A stretch of 64,000 bases of DNA from Arcicella lustrica (GCF_034930985.1 NZ_JAYGIM010000023.1:4418-68417); one strand, 5' to 3'. Positions 7,798-17,313 are shown, numbered from the stretch's first letter. The notes: a model not told the origin generated them from the letters alone. Numbers and translations: made by a program.

Positions 7798-8565
7798 TTA
7801 AATTACAAATTCAACTTCTTTAAAGCCAAAGTATTCGATTAAACCATCGGATTCAATTCCTAATTGTCCAGTTTCATCAATCCCAATTATTTTTCCTACA
7901 AATAATTGCCCGTTTTTCCTGAAATAATGGAATTCTTCTATTCTAAACAGATTAGACAAATACCTGTTTTTTAGTGTTTCATAATCTCCGTTTTTAATGG
8001 TCAAATAATTTTTCTCAATACATTCCAAAAGACTAGAAAGTAAGGCTGCTAAATCATATTTTAGTGGATTTGTCGTTACGTTCCTGAGCGATGTAGCATT
8101 TGGTACTGGAAAACTAGCTTGATTAATATTAAGCCCGATACCAATTACTGAATAACCAATTTGATAGCCTTGTAAGGTATTTTCAATTAAGATTCCTCCC
8201 ATTTTTTGATTTTGGAAATAAATATCGTTTGACCATTTTACTTTTAGGTCTTCGTCTATATATTCCGACAAACAATCTAAAACACCAAGCGATACCGCAA
8301 CATTGAGTTGAAACTGTTCGCTAGCTTTTAAAAAATTTGGTTTCAGAATTAAAGAAAACGTTAAATTTTCGCCAATAGAGGCTTCCCAAACGTTTCCTCT
8401 TTGTCCACGACCAGCCGTTTGATTGTCAGTAATTATGACCATTCCTTCAAAAACGTTTGTACCCGACTGAATTATTTCAGCCGCTATGTCGTTAGTAGAA
8501 TGACAGACTGGCAGGTATTTAATTGTTTTGCCAGTAAATAATGTATTGGGTTGAATTTTGTACAA
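7798..8565 (-). CDS. birA: Biotin--[acetyl-CoA carboxylase] ligase
   Basis: A 255-residue ligase that activates biotin with ATP and attaches it to the biotin carboxyl carrier protein. It lacks the N-terminal HTH repressor domain of E. coli BirA, as is normal in Bacteroidota. Motifs: CHSTND (21-26), the biotinyl-AMP loop GRGQRGNVW (52-60), and KWSND...KMGGILIE. The first codon is TTG, read here as the start because MYKIQPNTLF is the family-typical beginning and no ATG is available upstream. Divergent from rsfS. Confidence 0.94.
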   Translation of the reverse strand: MYKIQPNTLFTGKTIKYLPVCHSTNDIAAEIIQSGTNVFEGMVIITDNQTAGRGQRGNVWEASIGENLTFSLILKPNFLKASEQFQLNVAVSLGVLDCLSEYIDEDLKVKWSNDIYFQNQKMGGILIENTLQGYQIGYSVIGIGLNINQASFPVPNATSLRNVTTNPLKYDLAALLSSLLECIEKNYLTIKNGDYETLKNRYLSNLFRIEEFHYFRKNGQLFVGKIIGIDETGQLGIESDGLIEYFGFKEVEFVI

Positions 8566-8679
8566 GGTTATTTTGTAATTTTAAAGTTCAAATTATTTTT
8601 TGTGTTATTAAGTGATGAAGTTATGAGATTTCTCTCTAAACATTGTGACAAACACTTGTGAATTTACAAACAGCAAAGC

Positions 8680-9066
8680 ATGACAGAAGTTAAATTAAAA
8701 AAAGAAATTAGTTCACAAGAACTTAGCCAATTGGTGGTGAAAGGGATGCAGGAAAGAAAGGCAACCAATATTGTAGTGATGGATTTAAGAAAAGTGAAAA
8801 ATGCTTTCACTGATTTTTTTGTCGTTTGTTCTGGTAATTCTGATACACAAATTGATGCTATCTCTGAATCTGTAGATAAAGAAGTATGGGAAGCCACTCG
8901 TACAAATCCTAGAAGTATGGAAGGCAAAGCCAACCGAGAATGGATATTGGTAGATTATTATGATGTAGTTGTACACGTATTCAAAAAGGATCGAAGAGAA
9001 TTTTACAAACTCGAAGAGCTTTGGGGTGATGCTGAATTTACTTATATCGACGATGATGCCGTTTAA
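8680..9066 (+). CDS. rsfS: Ribosomal silencing factor RsfS
   Basis: A 128-residue member of the Iojap/RsfS family, which binds uL14 on the 50S subunit and blocks subunit joining in starvation. The central FTDFFVVCSGNSDTQIDAIS and the WILVDYYDVVVHVFKKDRRE motif are diagnostic. It is 180 nt ahead of ftsH, an order often seen in Bacteroidota; a shared transcript is likely but not proven. Confidence 0.95.
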   Translation: MTEVKLKKEISSQELSQLVVKGMQERKATNIVVMDLRKVKNAFTDFFVVCSGNSDTQIDAISESVDKEVWEATRTNPRSMEGKANREWILVDYYDVVVHVFKKDRREFYKLEELWGDAEFTYIDDDAV

Positions 9067-9246
9067 AGTAATCATATTCCTTCCATAAATTTATCATACC
9101 ACTTTTCATGTATAACATAAGTTAGAAACAAAGTTATCCAACCTTGTGTTTTCATTACAGATAATCCAAGTTTACAATTTATCTTGGTAAGTTAATTTAC
9201 TTATTAGCGTAAACTGTACACTGTTTAAAAGTTAATTATAGAAAAA

Positions 9247-11310
9247 ATGGCAGAAAATAATAGTGAGAATAATAAACCTCAGGGCTTTCCGAAGCGTCGC
9301 CCTAATGCTTCTGGAAATGGTTTTCAAGGATGGTTGGTTGTAGGGTTAGTTGTTGCTTTAATCAGTATTTACTTTTTGAGTAAAACGAAAGTTCTAAAAC
9401 CGATTCAGCAAACTCAGTACGAACAAATGGTGCTGAACCAAGAAATTGCTAAATTATCCATCATCAAAGGAAAAGATATTGTTGAAATAACACTCAAACC
9501 TGAGGCTTTACCTAAATATAAAAACGAATTAAGTGACCAACCAAATGCAGTTGTTAATCAAACTGCTGGGCCTCAATTTGAAAAAGAAATTACTTCAATA
9601 AATTCTTTTGAAACAGAACTTAACGAATTACAGAAAGATATTCCTCGTGAAAAAAGAGTACACGCTACTACTGAAGAGCATTATGGAATATTTGAATTCT
9701 TAGCAGGTCCTGGCTTTTTCATTTTGATGTTTGTTGCCATTTACTTTATGTTCTTCAGAATGGGCGGAACAGGTGGACCTGGCGGTCAGATTTTCAATAT
9801 CGGTCGTTCAAGAGCTACTTTGTTTGACGGTGAAGCGAAAGTGAAAATTACTTTCAATGATGTTGCTGGTTTGGATGAAGCGAAAGAAGAGATTCAAGAA
9901 ATTGTAGAATTCTTGAAATTCCCTAAGAAATTCACTGATTTGGGAGGTAAAATTCCTAAAGGTGCATTATTAGTAGGCCCTCCGGGTACTGGTAAAACTT
10001 TGTTAGCAAAAGCTGTTGCTGGTGAAGCAGGAGTACCTTTCTTCTCACTTTCAGGGTCAGATTTTGTGGAAATGTTTGTAGGTGTTGGTGCGGCTCGTGT
10101 AAGAGATTTGTTCAAACAAGCGAAAGAAAAAGCACCATGTATCATTTTTATTGATGAGATTGATGCGGTAGGTCGTTCTCGTGGTCGTGGTGCGATGCCG
10201 GGCTCTAATGACGAACGTGAAAATACTTTAAATTCATTATTAGTTGAAATGGATGGTTTTGCAACAGATTCTGGAATTATCATCATGGCGGCAACAAACC
10301 GTCCAGATGTATTAGATTCAGCTTTGTTACGTCCGGGACGTTTCGACCGTCAGATTTCAATAGATAAACCAGATATTATTGGAAGAGAAGCGATTTTCAA
10401 AGTACATTTAAAACCTTTGAAATTAGCGGCTGATATTGATCCTAAAGAATTGTCGGCTCAAACGCCAGGTTTTGCAGGTGCTGAAATTGCCAATGTTTGT
10501 AACGAAGCTGCTTTAATTGCAGCTCGTCGTAGTAAAACTGCGGTTGATATGAAGGATTTCCAAGAAGCAATGGATAGAGTAATTGGCGGTTTAGAGAAAA
10601 AGAACAAATTGATCTCTCCAGAAGAAAAGAAAATTGTTGCTTATCACGAAGCTGGTCATGCTATTGCGGGTTGGTTCTTAGAACACGCAAATCCATTGGT
10701 GAAAGTAACTATCGTTCCTCGTGGTGTTGCAGCTTTAGGTTATGCGCAATATTTACCAAAAGAACAATTCTTGTATAGAACAGAGCAATTGATTGATGAA
10801 ATGTGTGTTACTTTGGGTGGACGTGCCGCTGAAGATATTATTTTCGGTAAAATTTCAACTGGAGCGCAAAACGACTTAGAACGTATCACTAAATTGGCTT
10901 ACAGCATGGTAACCATTTATGGTATGAATGATAAGCTTGGAAATGTATCGTTCTATGATTCTAAAGGCTCTGAATATAACTTTAATAAACCTTATTCTGA
11001 ACAAACAGCTCGTGAAATTGATGAGGAAGCTCGTAAAATAATTCAACTTGCTTATGAAAGAACAAAGGCTTTATTGACAGAAAAGAAAGATAAATTAGAA
11101 ATTTTAGCTCAGGAATTATTAGTGAAAGAAGTACTTTTCCAAAATGATTTAGAGCGTTTGGTGGGTGCTCGTCCTTTCGAACAGTTAACTACTTATCAAG
11201 AGTTTACAAGAAATGAAGATAGAAAAGCTGCTGAATTAGAAGCTAAAGGAACTGAAACTACTCCTGAAAAAGAGAGTGAAGAAGCAACGGCAGAAAATGC
11301 TGAGAAATAA
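9247..11310 (+). CDS. ftsH: ATP-dependent zinc metalloprotease FtsH
   Basis: A 687-residue hexameric membrane protease that extracts and degrades membrane and regulatory proteins. Two membrane helices (about residues 28-45 and 152-171) flank a periplasmic domain. The AAA+ module has Walker A GPPGTGKT (244-251), Walker B FIDEID (301-306) and the second-region-of-homology AATNRPDVLDSALLRPGRFD. The zinc site is HEAGH (467-471). The C-terminal tail is Glu/Thr-rich. Full length, no anomaly. Confidence 0.98.
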   Translation: MAENNSENNKPQGFPKRRPNASGNGFQGWLVVGLVVALISIYFLSKTKVLKPIQQTQYEQMVLNQEIAKLSIIKGKDIVEITLKPEALPKYKNELSDQPNAVVNQTAGPQFEKEITSINSFETELNELQKDIPREKRVHATTEEHYGIFEFLAGPGFFILMFVAIYFMFFRMGGTGGPGGQIFNIGRSRATLFDGEAKVKITFNDVAGLDEAKEEIQEIVEFLKFPKKFTDLGGKIPKGALLVGPPGTGKTLLAKAVAGEAGVPFFSLSGSDFVEMFVGVGAARVRDLFKQAKEKAPCIIFIDEIDAVGRSRGRGAMPGSNDERENTLNSLLVEMDGFATDSGIIIMAATNRPDVLDSALLRPGRFDRQISIDKPDIIGREAIFKVHLKPLKLAADIDPKELSAQTPGFAGAEIANVCNEAALIAARRSKTAVDMKDFQEAMDRVIGGLEKKNKLISPEEKKIVAYHEAGHAIAGWFLEHANPLVKVTIVPRGVAALGYAQYLPKEQFLYRTEQLIDEMCVTLGGRAAEDIIFGKISTGAQNDLERITKLAYSMVTIYGMNDKLGNVSFYDSKGSEYNFNKPYSEQTAREIDEEARKIIQLAYERTKALLTEKKDKLEILAQELLVKEVLFQNDLERLVGARPFEQLTTYQEFTRNEDRKAAELEAKGTETTPEKESEEATAENAEK

Positions 11311-11332
11311 AGCTTGATTTTCTAAAAACAAT

Positions 11333-11366
11333 AAAAATCCTACTCAGTTACTGGGTAGGATTTTTG
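11333..11366 (+). terminator. Intrinsic terminator after ftsH
   Basis: AAAAATCCTAC pairs with GTAGGATTTTT around a short loop and ends in a T run. Confidence 0.85.
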
Positions 11367-11418
11367 TTTGTAAGACAATTGAGGAATCTACTTCAACCTA
11401 AACGACTTAGATTTATTG

Positions 11419-11426
11419 TATATTTG
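11419..11426 (+). promoter_or_regulatory. -7 box TATATTTG for lpxH
   Basis: Matches TAnnTTTG 19 nt upstream of the ATG at 11445; it decides that start over an earlier in-frame codon. Confidence 0.6.
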
Positions 11427-11444
11427 TTTTCTAAATTTGCTTCA

Positions 11445-12236
11445 ATGACTACGATTAATTTACAAGCTGACAAAAAAATATACTTTGCTTCTGATTTTCA
11501 TTTAGGATATCCAGACCATCAAACGAGTTTAATTCGTGAAAAAAAGATTATCGCTTGGTTGAATAATATTCAAAAAGATGCACAAACCATATTTTTAATG
11601 GGTGATTTGTTTGATTTCTGGTTTGAATATGATAATGTAATTCCTAAAGGCTTTGTCAGATTTCAAGGGAAATTGGCAGAATTATCGGATACAGGTATAG
11701 AAATTGTGATTTTTAGAGGGAATCACGATATTTGGATTTTTGATTATTTCCAACAAGAAATGGGCATTCAAGTATTAAGAGAGCCCACTGAATACATAGT
11801 CAAACAAGCTAATAATAGCACTTCATTTTACTTGGTTCATGGTGATGGCTATGGTCCAGGCGATTATGGCTATAAAAAATTAAAATTAGTTTTTGAAAGT
11901 AAGTTTTGCCAATGGGCATTTGGTTGGATTCACCCTCAAGTTGGAATGAAACTAGCGATGGCATGGTCGGACTCTAAAAAAGGGGAAGAACATTTGAAAC
12001 GTGAATTACAGTTCAGAGGGGAAGGCGAATGGCTTTGGGCTTATGCTAAAGAGATTGAGCAACAAAAGCACCATGATTTTTATGTTTTTGGTCATCGTCA
12101 TTTGTTGCTAGATTTAAAAGCTGGCGAGAATAGTCGTTATATCAATTTAGGACAGTGGTGTTATGATAATGCAGAAAGTAATCATTATGCCATTTTTGAT
12201 GGTGTGAATTTTAGTGTAAAACAATTTCAAGGATGA
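11445..12236 (+). CDS. lpxH: UDP-2,3-diacylglucosamine diphosphatase
   Basis: A 263-residue calcineurin-like metallophosphoesterase that cleaves UDP-2,3-diacylglucosamine to lipid X in lipid A synthesis. Metal ligands are seen in SDFHLG (D17, H19), MGDLFDFW (D54), RGNHD (N93, H94), VHGDGYGPGD and FGHRH. The upstream in-frame extension is rejected because the -7 box overlaps it. It overlaps the next gene by ATGA, so the two are translationally coupled. Confidence 0.93.
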   Translation: MTTINLQADKKIYFASDFHLGYPDHQTSLIREKKIIAWLNNIQKDAQTIFLMGDLFDFWFEYDNVIPKGFVRFQGKLAELSDTGIEIVIFRGNHDIWIFDYFQQEMGIQVLREPTEYIVKQANNSTSFYLVHGDGYGPGDYGYKKLKLVFESKFCQWAFGWIHPQVGMKLAMAWSDSKKGEEHLKRELQFRGEGEWLWAYAKEIEQQKHHDFYVFGHRHLLLDLKAGENSRYINLGQWCYDNAESNHYAIFDGVNFSVKQFQG

Positions 12237-12808
12237 AAATATTAGCGATACTCTTATTGATTAATTGCTCAGTTTTAGGACAAAACATTGCTTTTGATTC
12301 GCTGATTCCGAAGCAAACCTATCGATATTTTGAAAAGAAAGATTTTGTTATTTCGAAAGAAGTTCCTTTGAATGGCTCGGAGCTTTTCTCAAAGAATAAT
12401 TACCTAATAGAAGCAGAGTTACTTTGTAAATCAGCAAGAAATTTTGGTTTTAAAGTAACACAATTGAAAGATAAGAATCAGCCTAAAAAAGTATTAGAGG
12501 AGCTACTTTTAGGCTACAATGTACATCAAAAACATCTTTACATTGATAGAATAAAATCTTCAAAACCGTCTGTGAAAGATTTAATTGCGCCTTTAAAATT
12601 GGTGAATAAAAGAGTAAAAATGCAGATTATTGTTAGTAAAGATTATGTGCGTTTTTTTGCTAATAATAATGAAGTAATGTTAACTGATTCAATTGCACCA
12701 AGCAGTGAAGCAGTGATGTTTTCAATTTTTACTAAACATAGAAAAGTAAAAGTTGAGTCTTTGAAAATTTGGGATTTAGAACAACCAGCACTCAATAAAA
12801 ATGATTAA
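12233..12808 (+). CDS. Secreted orphan GH32 C-terminal-like beta-sandwich protein
   Basis: A 191-residue protein with a signal peptide (about residues 1-16, ending VLGQ). The rest reads like the C-terminal beta-sandwich of GH32 levanases and invertases: RNFGFKV, LLGYNVHQKHLYIDR (the 'L-x-V-D-R' strand), APLKL, KMQIIVSKDYVRFFANNNEV (cf. 'L-x-I-x-V-D-x-S-x-V-E-V-F-x-N-x-G'), and VKVESLKIWDL at the end. The five-bladed catalytic propeller is absent. It overlaps lpxH by 4 nt. The function is unknown; a carbohydrate- or partner-binding role is inference. Confidence 0.7.
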   Translation: MKILAILLLINCSVLGQNIAFDSLIPKQTYRYFEKKDFVISKEVPLNGSELFSKNNYLIEAELLCKSARNFGFKVTQLKDKNQPKKVLEELLLGYNVHQKHLYIDRIKSSKPSVKDLIAPLKLVNKRVKMQIIVSKDYVRFFANNNEVMLTDSIAPSSEAVMFSIFTKHRKVKVESLKIWDLEQPALNKND

Positions 12809-13518
12809 TCATTACATTCCATCATTAATAAATCACCTGTTTTATAAGTGATTTTGACTAAACCATCTTCTTTTACTTCATTGCTGCTTCCAGTTCTGTA
12901 GCCTATTTTTAGGCTATCATCTGATAATTCATACTTTAGGTTTTCGGTACTTATTCCAGTTACATCACCAATTGGAATCAATGAAATGGGTGTTTTGGAT
13001 GGATACCATTTTTCATAAGTGTTTGGAAGAATAAAAATTTTGGAGTAATCATCAATCACAACAATTTTCAATTGTTCTCTAAATCTAACGATGTTGGTAA
13101 CATTCGTTATGGTATGGTCTGCTCTTCGTCCTGTTGCCCAAATAACATTCACTGCTGGAAACCCTTTTTCAATCAAATAATCAAAAGCTTTTTCTAAATC
13201 TGTTTTGTTTTGGTCGGGCGTATGTACGATTTCAATCGGATATTGTTCTTCTCTGATTTTATCGAGATTAATAGCCCTTTTGATACTTTGTTCATCCAAA
13301 AGAGTAAAGTCTGAAGTATTCCTAAGTACATCAAAATCGCCCAACAATACATCTATTTTGATACCTAACTCCAACACACGATTTATGGCAGAATCAAGTA
13401 CAATAACTAATGGCGACCATTCAAGTAACTGTCCCATAAGTTCAAAACTACAGGCTTCACCGTTGGCAATAATAAGTGCAGGTTCTTGTTGTTCTCTGAT
13501 AACGTGATGAGATGACAT
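12805..13518 (-). CDS. thiN: Thiamine pyrophosphokinase
   Basis: A 237-residue enzyme that makes thiamine diphosphate from thiamine and ATP. Motifs: LIIANGE near the N-terminus, LLGDFD (Mg2+/ATP loop), PDQNKTDLEKA and GRRADHTITNV, which is the catalytic D-Q-x-x-T-D / G-R-x-D-H pattern of the family. The ATG at 13518 is preferred because a -7 box and a terminator lie just upstream. It overlaps the 3' end of the GH32-C-like gene by 4 nt, tail to tail. Confidence 0.9.
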   Translation of the reverse strand: MSSHHVIREQQEPALIIANGEACSFELMGQLLEWSPLVIVLDSAINRVLELGIKIDVLLGDFDVLRNTSDFTLLDEQSIKRAINLDKIREEQYPIEIVHTPDQNKTDLEKAFDYLIEKGFPAVNVIWATGRRADHTITNVTNIVRFREQLKIVVIDDYSKIFILPNTYEKWYPSKTPISLIPIGDVTGISTENLKYELSDDSLKIGYRTGSSNEVKEDGLVKITYKTGDLLMMECND

Positions 13519-13541
13519 AAAATAAGAATTTGTTTGAAGCA

Positions 13542-13549
13542 CAAATGTA
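13542..13549 (-). promoter_or_regulatory. -7 box TACATTTG for thiN
   Basis: Matches TAnnTTTG on the minus strand, 23 nt upstream of the ATG at 13518, and excludes the longer reading. Confidence 0.55.
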
Positions 13550-13551
13550 AC

Positions 13552-13585
13552 AAAAAAGGCACTAAGATTACTTAATGCCTTTTTT
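13552..13585 (-). terminator. Intrinsic terminator after SSS symporter gene
   Basis: AAAAAAGGCACTAAG and CTTAATGCCTTTTTT pair with one mismatch; it sits between the symporter stop and the thiN promoter. Confidence 0.8.
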
Positions 13586-13607
13586 GCTAAATACAATATC
13601 AATTATT

Positions 13608-15281
13608 TTACCAGAAAGTAGTATAAAGGACTACTAATATTATAAAGATAGCAATTGCGCCAACTGTAAAGCTTTTTGTAGTTTTGAACATTGAAGCATC
13701 TACAGCCAAAGCTTTAGGGTTTTCTTTAGTAGATGGGTCTAGTAAACCTAAAATTAACATTACTAGTACGCATATTACAAAAGTAATCGCCATACGGTCA
13801 AGGAAAGGAATAATATGTTTGCCTTCTGCATCTAAGAAAGATGTATAGATTGGTGTTTGGTATAAGCCTGTCCAATCTGGAAATTCTTTTAATACTAAAG
13901 AGATAACTACTGAACCGATTGTTGCTACCATAGCACCAGCAGAGTTGGCACGTTTCCAGAAGAAACCTAACAAGAATACGGCAAAAATACCCGGAGATAC
14001 ATAACCAGTCATTTCTTGAATAAAGTCGAACCCACCTTTTTTATCAATTCCTAAGAATGGAGAAATGAAAATGGCAAGAATCATCGAAGCTACAATTACA
14101 ATTCTACCAGTTGTTACTAATTCTTGTTCAGTAGCATCTTTTTTGAAGAATTTTTGGTAAATATCAAGCGTAAAGATTGTTGAGATTGAGTTTGCCTTAC
14201 CAGCTAAAGAAGCTACAATAGCAGCAGTTAAAGCAGCAAAAGATAAACCTTTTAAACCAACAGGAAGTAAGTTTAATAAAACTGGATAAGCGTGGTCAGG
14301 ATTTACAGTACCATCTGCCCCTAACATTTCTTTTTGGAATAAACCATTTTGGTATAAAACATAAGCCGCAATACCCGGAATAACTACGATAAGAGGCATT
14401 AATAATTTCAAGAAACCTGCGAATAATAACCCTTCACGAGCTACAGGAAGAGAAGCTCCTAATGCACGTTGAGTGATGTATTGGTTACAACCCCAGTAGT
14501 TTAAGTTTACAATCCACATACCACCAATTAATACCGCTAAACCTGGAAGAGAAGTATAATTAGGATTATCTTTCTTTAAAATCATGTGGAAATGGTCGTC
14601 TGCACGAGTAAACATTTGCTTCATACCTTCTACAGCTCCTACTTCACCAAATTGTTCTGATACCAATGTCAATGCTAAATATGTAGTACAAAGACCGCCT
14701 AAGATTAAGAAGAATACCTGAATAACGTCTGTAAAACCAATTACTTTCATACCACCTAATGTGATAATTACGGCAAAAAATGCTAAACCCCACATACAAA
14801 GTGTAAAGTCGATTCCAGAAATTGTTGTAATTGCTAAGGCTCCTAAGTATAAGATAGAAGTGAGGTTAACAACCACGTATAGAATCAACCAGAATACAGC
14901 CATAATAGTACTTACGGTTGAATTATAACGTTGCTTCAAAAATTGAGGCATGGTGAAAATCTTATTTTTCAAGTAAATAGGCATGAAAAATACTGCGACA
15001 ATTACAAGAGTTGCGGCTGCCATCCATTCGTAAGCCGAAATCGCTAAGCCCATTTTGAAACCATTACCAGCCATACCAATAAATTGTTCTGCTGAAATGT
15101 TTGAAGCAATCATCGATGCCCCAATTGCCCACCAAGTAAGTGAACCTTCGGCAAGGAAGAAATCTGTAGATGATGCTTGTTTTGATTTTTTCTGTTGGTA
15201 AATCCAGTAGCCGTAGCCTGCTACAACGATAAAATAGAAGAAGAATACTAGATAGTCAATGGATTGCAGTCCTTTTTGCAT
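13608..15281 (-). CDS. Sodium/solute symporter, SGLT-like (SSS family)
   Basis: A 557-residue polytopic transporter with about 14 hydrophobic segments. The N-terminal region DFFLAEGSLTWWAIGASMIASN followed by ISAEQFIGMAGNGF is the signature of sodium/sugar cotransporters (vSGLT-like); GMKVIGFTDVIQ and the LNYWGCNQYITQRALGA segment are also typical. Substrate is probably a sugar or related polar solute, but cannot be fixed. It is a single-gene unit with a terminator behind it. The 340-nt spacer upstream holds a small palindrome that could be an operator. Confidence 0.9.
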   Translation of the reverse strand: MQKGLQSIDYLVFFFYFIVVAGYGYWIYQQKKSKQASSTDFFLAEGSLTWWAIGASMIASNISAEQFIGMAGNGFKMGLAISAYEWMAAATLVIVAVFFMPIYLKNKIFTMPQFLKQRYNSTVSTIMAVFWLILYVVVNLTSILYLGALAITTISGIDFTLCMWGLAFFAVIITLGGMKVIGFTDVIQVFFLILGGLCTTYLALTLVSEQFGEVGAVEGMKQMFTRADDHFHMILKKDNPNYTSLPGLAVLIGGMWIVNLNYWGCNQYITQRALGASLPVAREGLLFAGFLKLLMPLIVVIPGIAAYVLYQNGLFQKEMLGADGTVNPDHAYPVLLNLLPVGLKGLSFAALTAAIVASLAGKANSISTIFTLDIYQKFFKKDATEQELVTTGRIVIVASMILAIFISPFLGIDKKGGFDFIQEMTGYVSPGIFAVFLLGFFWKRANSAGAMVATIGSVVISLVLKEFPDWTGLYQTPIYTSFLDAEGKHIIPFLDRMAITFVICVLVMLILGLLDPSTKENPKALAVDASMFKTTKSFTVGAIAIFIILVVLYTTFW

Positions 15282-15453
15282 TGGGTTTATTTTATTTTTT
15301 TGGTTATATATTATTTTTCATCTCCGAAAGATACTGCATTAATTCAAAATTAAATAAATTAAATACTATTAAAAATATTGCAAAAGCTATGCAAAATCCA
15401 TTAATAAGTATTTAATTAATTGTAAATCAATGAGTTGTCGATTGTTTTAATCA

Positions 15454-15466
15454 TGTCAAATTGACA
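15454..15466. promoter_or_regulatory. Candidate operator TGTCAA-A-TTGACA
   Basis: A perfect 13-nt palindrome in the spacer between the symporter and NFACT genes (15282-15622). The rest of this AT-rich spacer shows no gene and no clear TAnnTTTG box. Confidence 0.35.
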
Positions 15467-15622
15467 CATTTTATTATACTTTTTTACAATTCTGTATAAA
15501 AATAATCTAATTGTTATTTTCTGAAAATATAAGAAAGTGCTTTCTAAAAAGCTGATGAAATGATTAAATAAGTTTATTTCCCTCAAAATTAATATTTTTT
15601 GTAAATAAAAAAATACTTTATG

Positions 15623-17176
15623 CTAAAGTTTTGGCTCAATCATAATAACTTCTTCTTTGTCGATGATTACTTGTCCTTCACCTAAATCCCTAGTTTTTCT
15701 TACATATTTTTTAGGAGTAACGATTACTGGACAAAGTGTGTCGTTTTTTCTTTTAGAGTAAAAAGCAGCTAGACCTGCGGCTTTTTCAATGACATTGATT
15801 GGGAAATTCCTACCCGCTTGTTTACGAATCACGACATGCGAACCTGCAACATCACGAGCGTGTAACCATAAATCTTCTTTTCGGGCAAAACGCTGTGTCA
15901 GTAAATCATTGTTTTTAGCATTGCGTCCAACCAAAATTTCATACCCTTCAAATTGATAACATTTAAACAGTGTTTGTGCTGTTTCTACCGCCTTTTGTGA
16001 AGGTTCTAGCTGATTTGCTTTTACGTATTTTCTAAACTCTTTTAAAGTTTCAAAGCTTTCAATGTCTTTAATTTGTTGTTCTATTTCAGCCAAATCCATT
16101 TCTTTGGCTTCTACATTTTCCATTAACTTTTCGATTTCAATCTTTTCATTTTTGGATTTTCGATAATAATTCTCAGCACTTTTCTGCGGACTCAAATCTG
16201 GCTTTAAACGAATTTTAATTGGCTGGTCACGATAGAAATCATATAATTCAATTACTTCTGTTCTTTCAGGAATTGCATGAAGATTTGCCATGATAATGTT
16301 CGCAATTTCATCGTGTTTTACGCCAGTATCTAATCCAGAAAGTTGCTGATAACATTTATCAATATAAGTTTGCGTGCGTGTCTTTCTTTTTTGAAGTGCT
16401 TTAATGATTAGCCCTTTTTCTTTATCAATCACATTGATTTTGTTGTGGGCATAATAAAAGGCATTACTGGCTTCGAGTGGGTCAGAAAAAGTATTTAAAA
16501 TCTCGCCATCTTCATCAATTAAAGATAAAACAGGCTGAAAATCTATTGTTTTTATGTAAAAAGTAGGCGTTTCTAGTTGTTTTAGAATCGACTGAATTTG
16601 TTCCCAAGCAACAGTTTCATTATTGTTTTTTGTTAAGAATTTTGTGATTTCTTTGCCGAAAGTAGGGAAGAGTATTTTCCAACCTTTTTCCTGAAAAGCT
16701 TCAAAACTTTGGTCTATTGGTCGGTCGAGTTTATCAATTTCTACATTATTATCAATCACCAATTTATTCTGGAACAAATCAATTACTTCGTTTTCTTGAA
16801 AAAGAATAATGTTTGAACGATTGCCATACATTTTAAAAAGTAAAACAAAGTTATTTTCAAAATACAAAGCAAAAGCACGCTCGTTTTCAAACTGACGAAT
16901 GCTCAGTACTTTTAAATCTATGATTTCTTTGAAGAGATTAACAGAATTTCTGCCAGCTCTTTTGAAATCTTTTGGAAAAACTAGACAAGCAAAATCCGGA
17001 TGAAGAACGCCTTTGATATAAAATTCCTTTTGGTCACGCCATTGTTTGCCTTCGCTACAAAAGCCTAATAGGATTTCGTCTTTTTCTTGAGAAAAACATT
17101 CTGCCAACACCAAACCAGTCAGTTCAGTTGAAAGCTTTTTAGATAATTGACGAAGAAAATAATAATTGGTTTGCAT
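15623..17176 (-). CDS. NFACT-family protein (RqcH/Rqc2-like)
   Basis: A 517-residue protein with an NFACT-N-like N-terminal half, a coiled-coil middle (about residues 330-390) and a C-terminal NFACT-R domain: ILVGRNAKNNDLLTQRFA, then EDLWLHARDVAGSHVVIR. Members bind stalled 60S/50S-tRNA complexes and, in bacteria, direct poly-Ala tailing (RqcH); older annotations say fibronectin-binding protein. The exact activity here is inferred from the family. Monocistronic with its own -7 box at 17212. Confidence 0.88.
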   Translation of the reverse strand: MQTNYYFLRQLSKKLSTELTGLVLAECFSQEKDEILLGFCSEGKQWRDQKEFYIKGVLHPDFACLVFPKDFKRAGRNSVNLFKEIIDLKVLSIRQFENERAFALYFENNFVLLFKMYGNRSNIILFQENEVIDLFQNKLVIDNNVEIDKLDRPIDQSFEAFQEKGWKILFPTFGKEITKFLTKNNNETVAWEQIQSILKQLETPTFYIKTIDFQPVLSLIDEDGEILNTFSDPLEASNAFYYAHNKINVIDKEKGLIIKALQKRKTRTQTYIDKCYQQLSGLDTGVKHDEIANIIMANLHAIPERTEVIELYDFYRDQPIKIRLKPDLSPQKSAENYYRKSKNEKIEIEKLMENVEAKEMDLAEIEQQIKDIESFETLKEFRKYVKANQLEPSQKAVETAQTLFKCYQFEGYEILVGRNAKNNDLLTQRFARKEDLWLHARDVAGSHVVIRKQAGRNFPINVIEKAAGLAAFYSKRKNDTLCPVIVTPKKYVRKTRDLGEGQVIIDKEEVIMIEPKL

Positions 17177-17211
17177 AAAATCTTGGAAAGCCGAAGCTTT
17201 TTATTGGAGTA

Positions 17212-17219
17212 CAAAGGTA
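17212..17219 (-). promoter_or_regulatory. -7 box TACCTTTG for NFACT gene
   Basis: Matches TAnnTTTG on the minus strand, 36 nt upstream of the ATG at 17176. Confidence 0.55.
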
Positions 17220-17301
17220 GTTGAATAATGTATTTTAAGATATTAACTGAACAATACGTTAAATAACTTAATATTTAGTTGTAAAACTGAAAAATAAGTT
17301 A

Positions 17302-17309
17302 TAAGTTTG
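17302..17309 (+). promoter_or_regulatory. -7 box TAAGTTTG just before blaI-like gene
   Basis: Matches TAnnTTTG but ends only 4 nt before the ATG at 17314, so the transcript would be leaderless or start inside the gene; may be coincidental. Confidence 0.3.
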
Positions 17310-17313
17310 ATTC

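Noticed and set aside
11364..11444. N-terminal extension of lpxH with an earlier start.
   Set aside because: It overlaps the ftsH terminator region and the -7 box at 11419-11426; the family start fits the ATG at 11445.
13519..13602. Longer thiN reading beginning MILYLAKKALSNLSAFF.
   Set aside because: The extension is read through the symporter terminator and the thiN -7 box; its hydrophobic look comes from the hairpin sequence.
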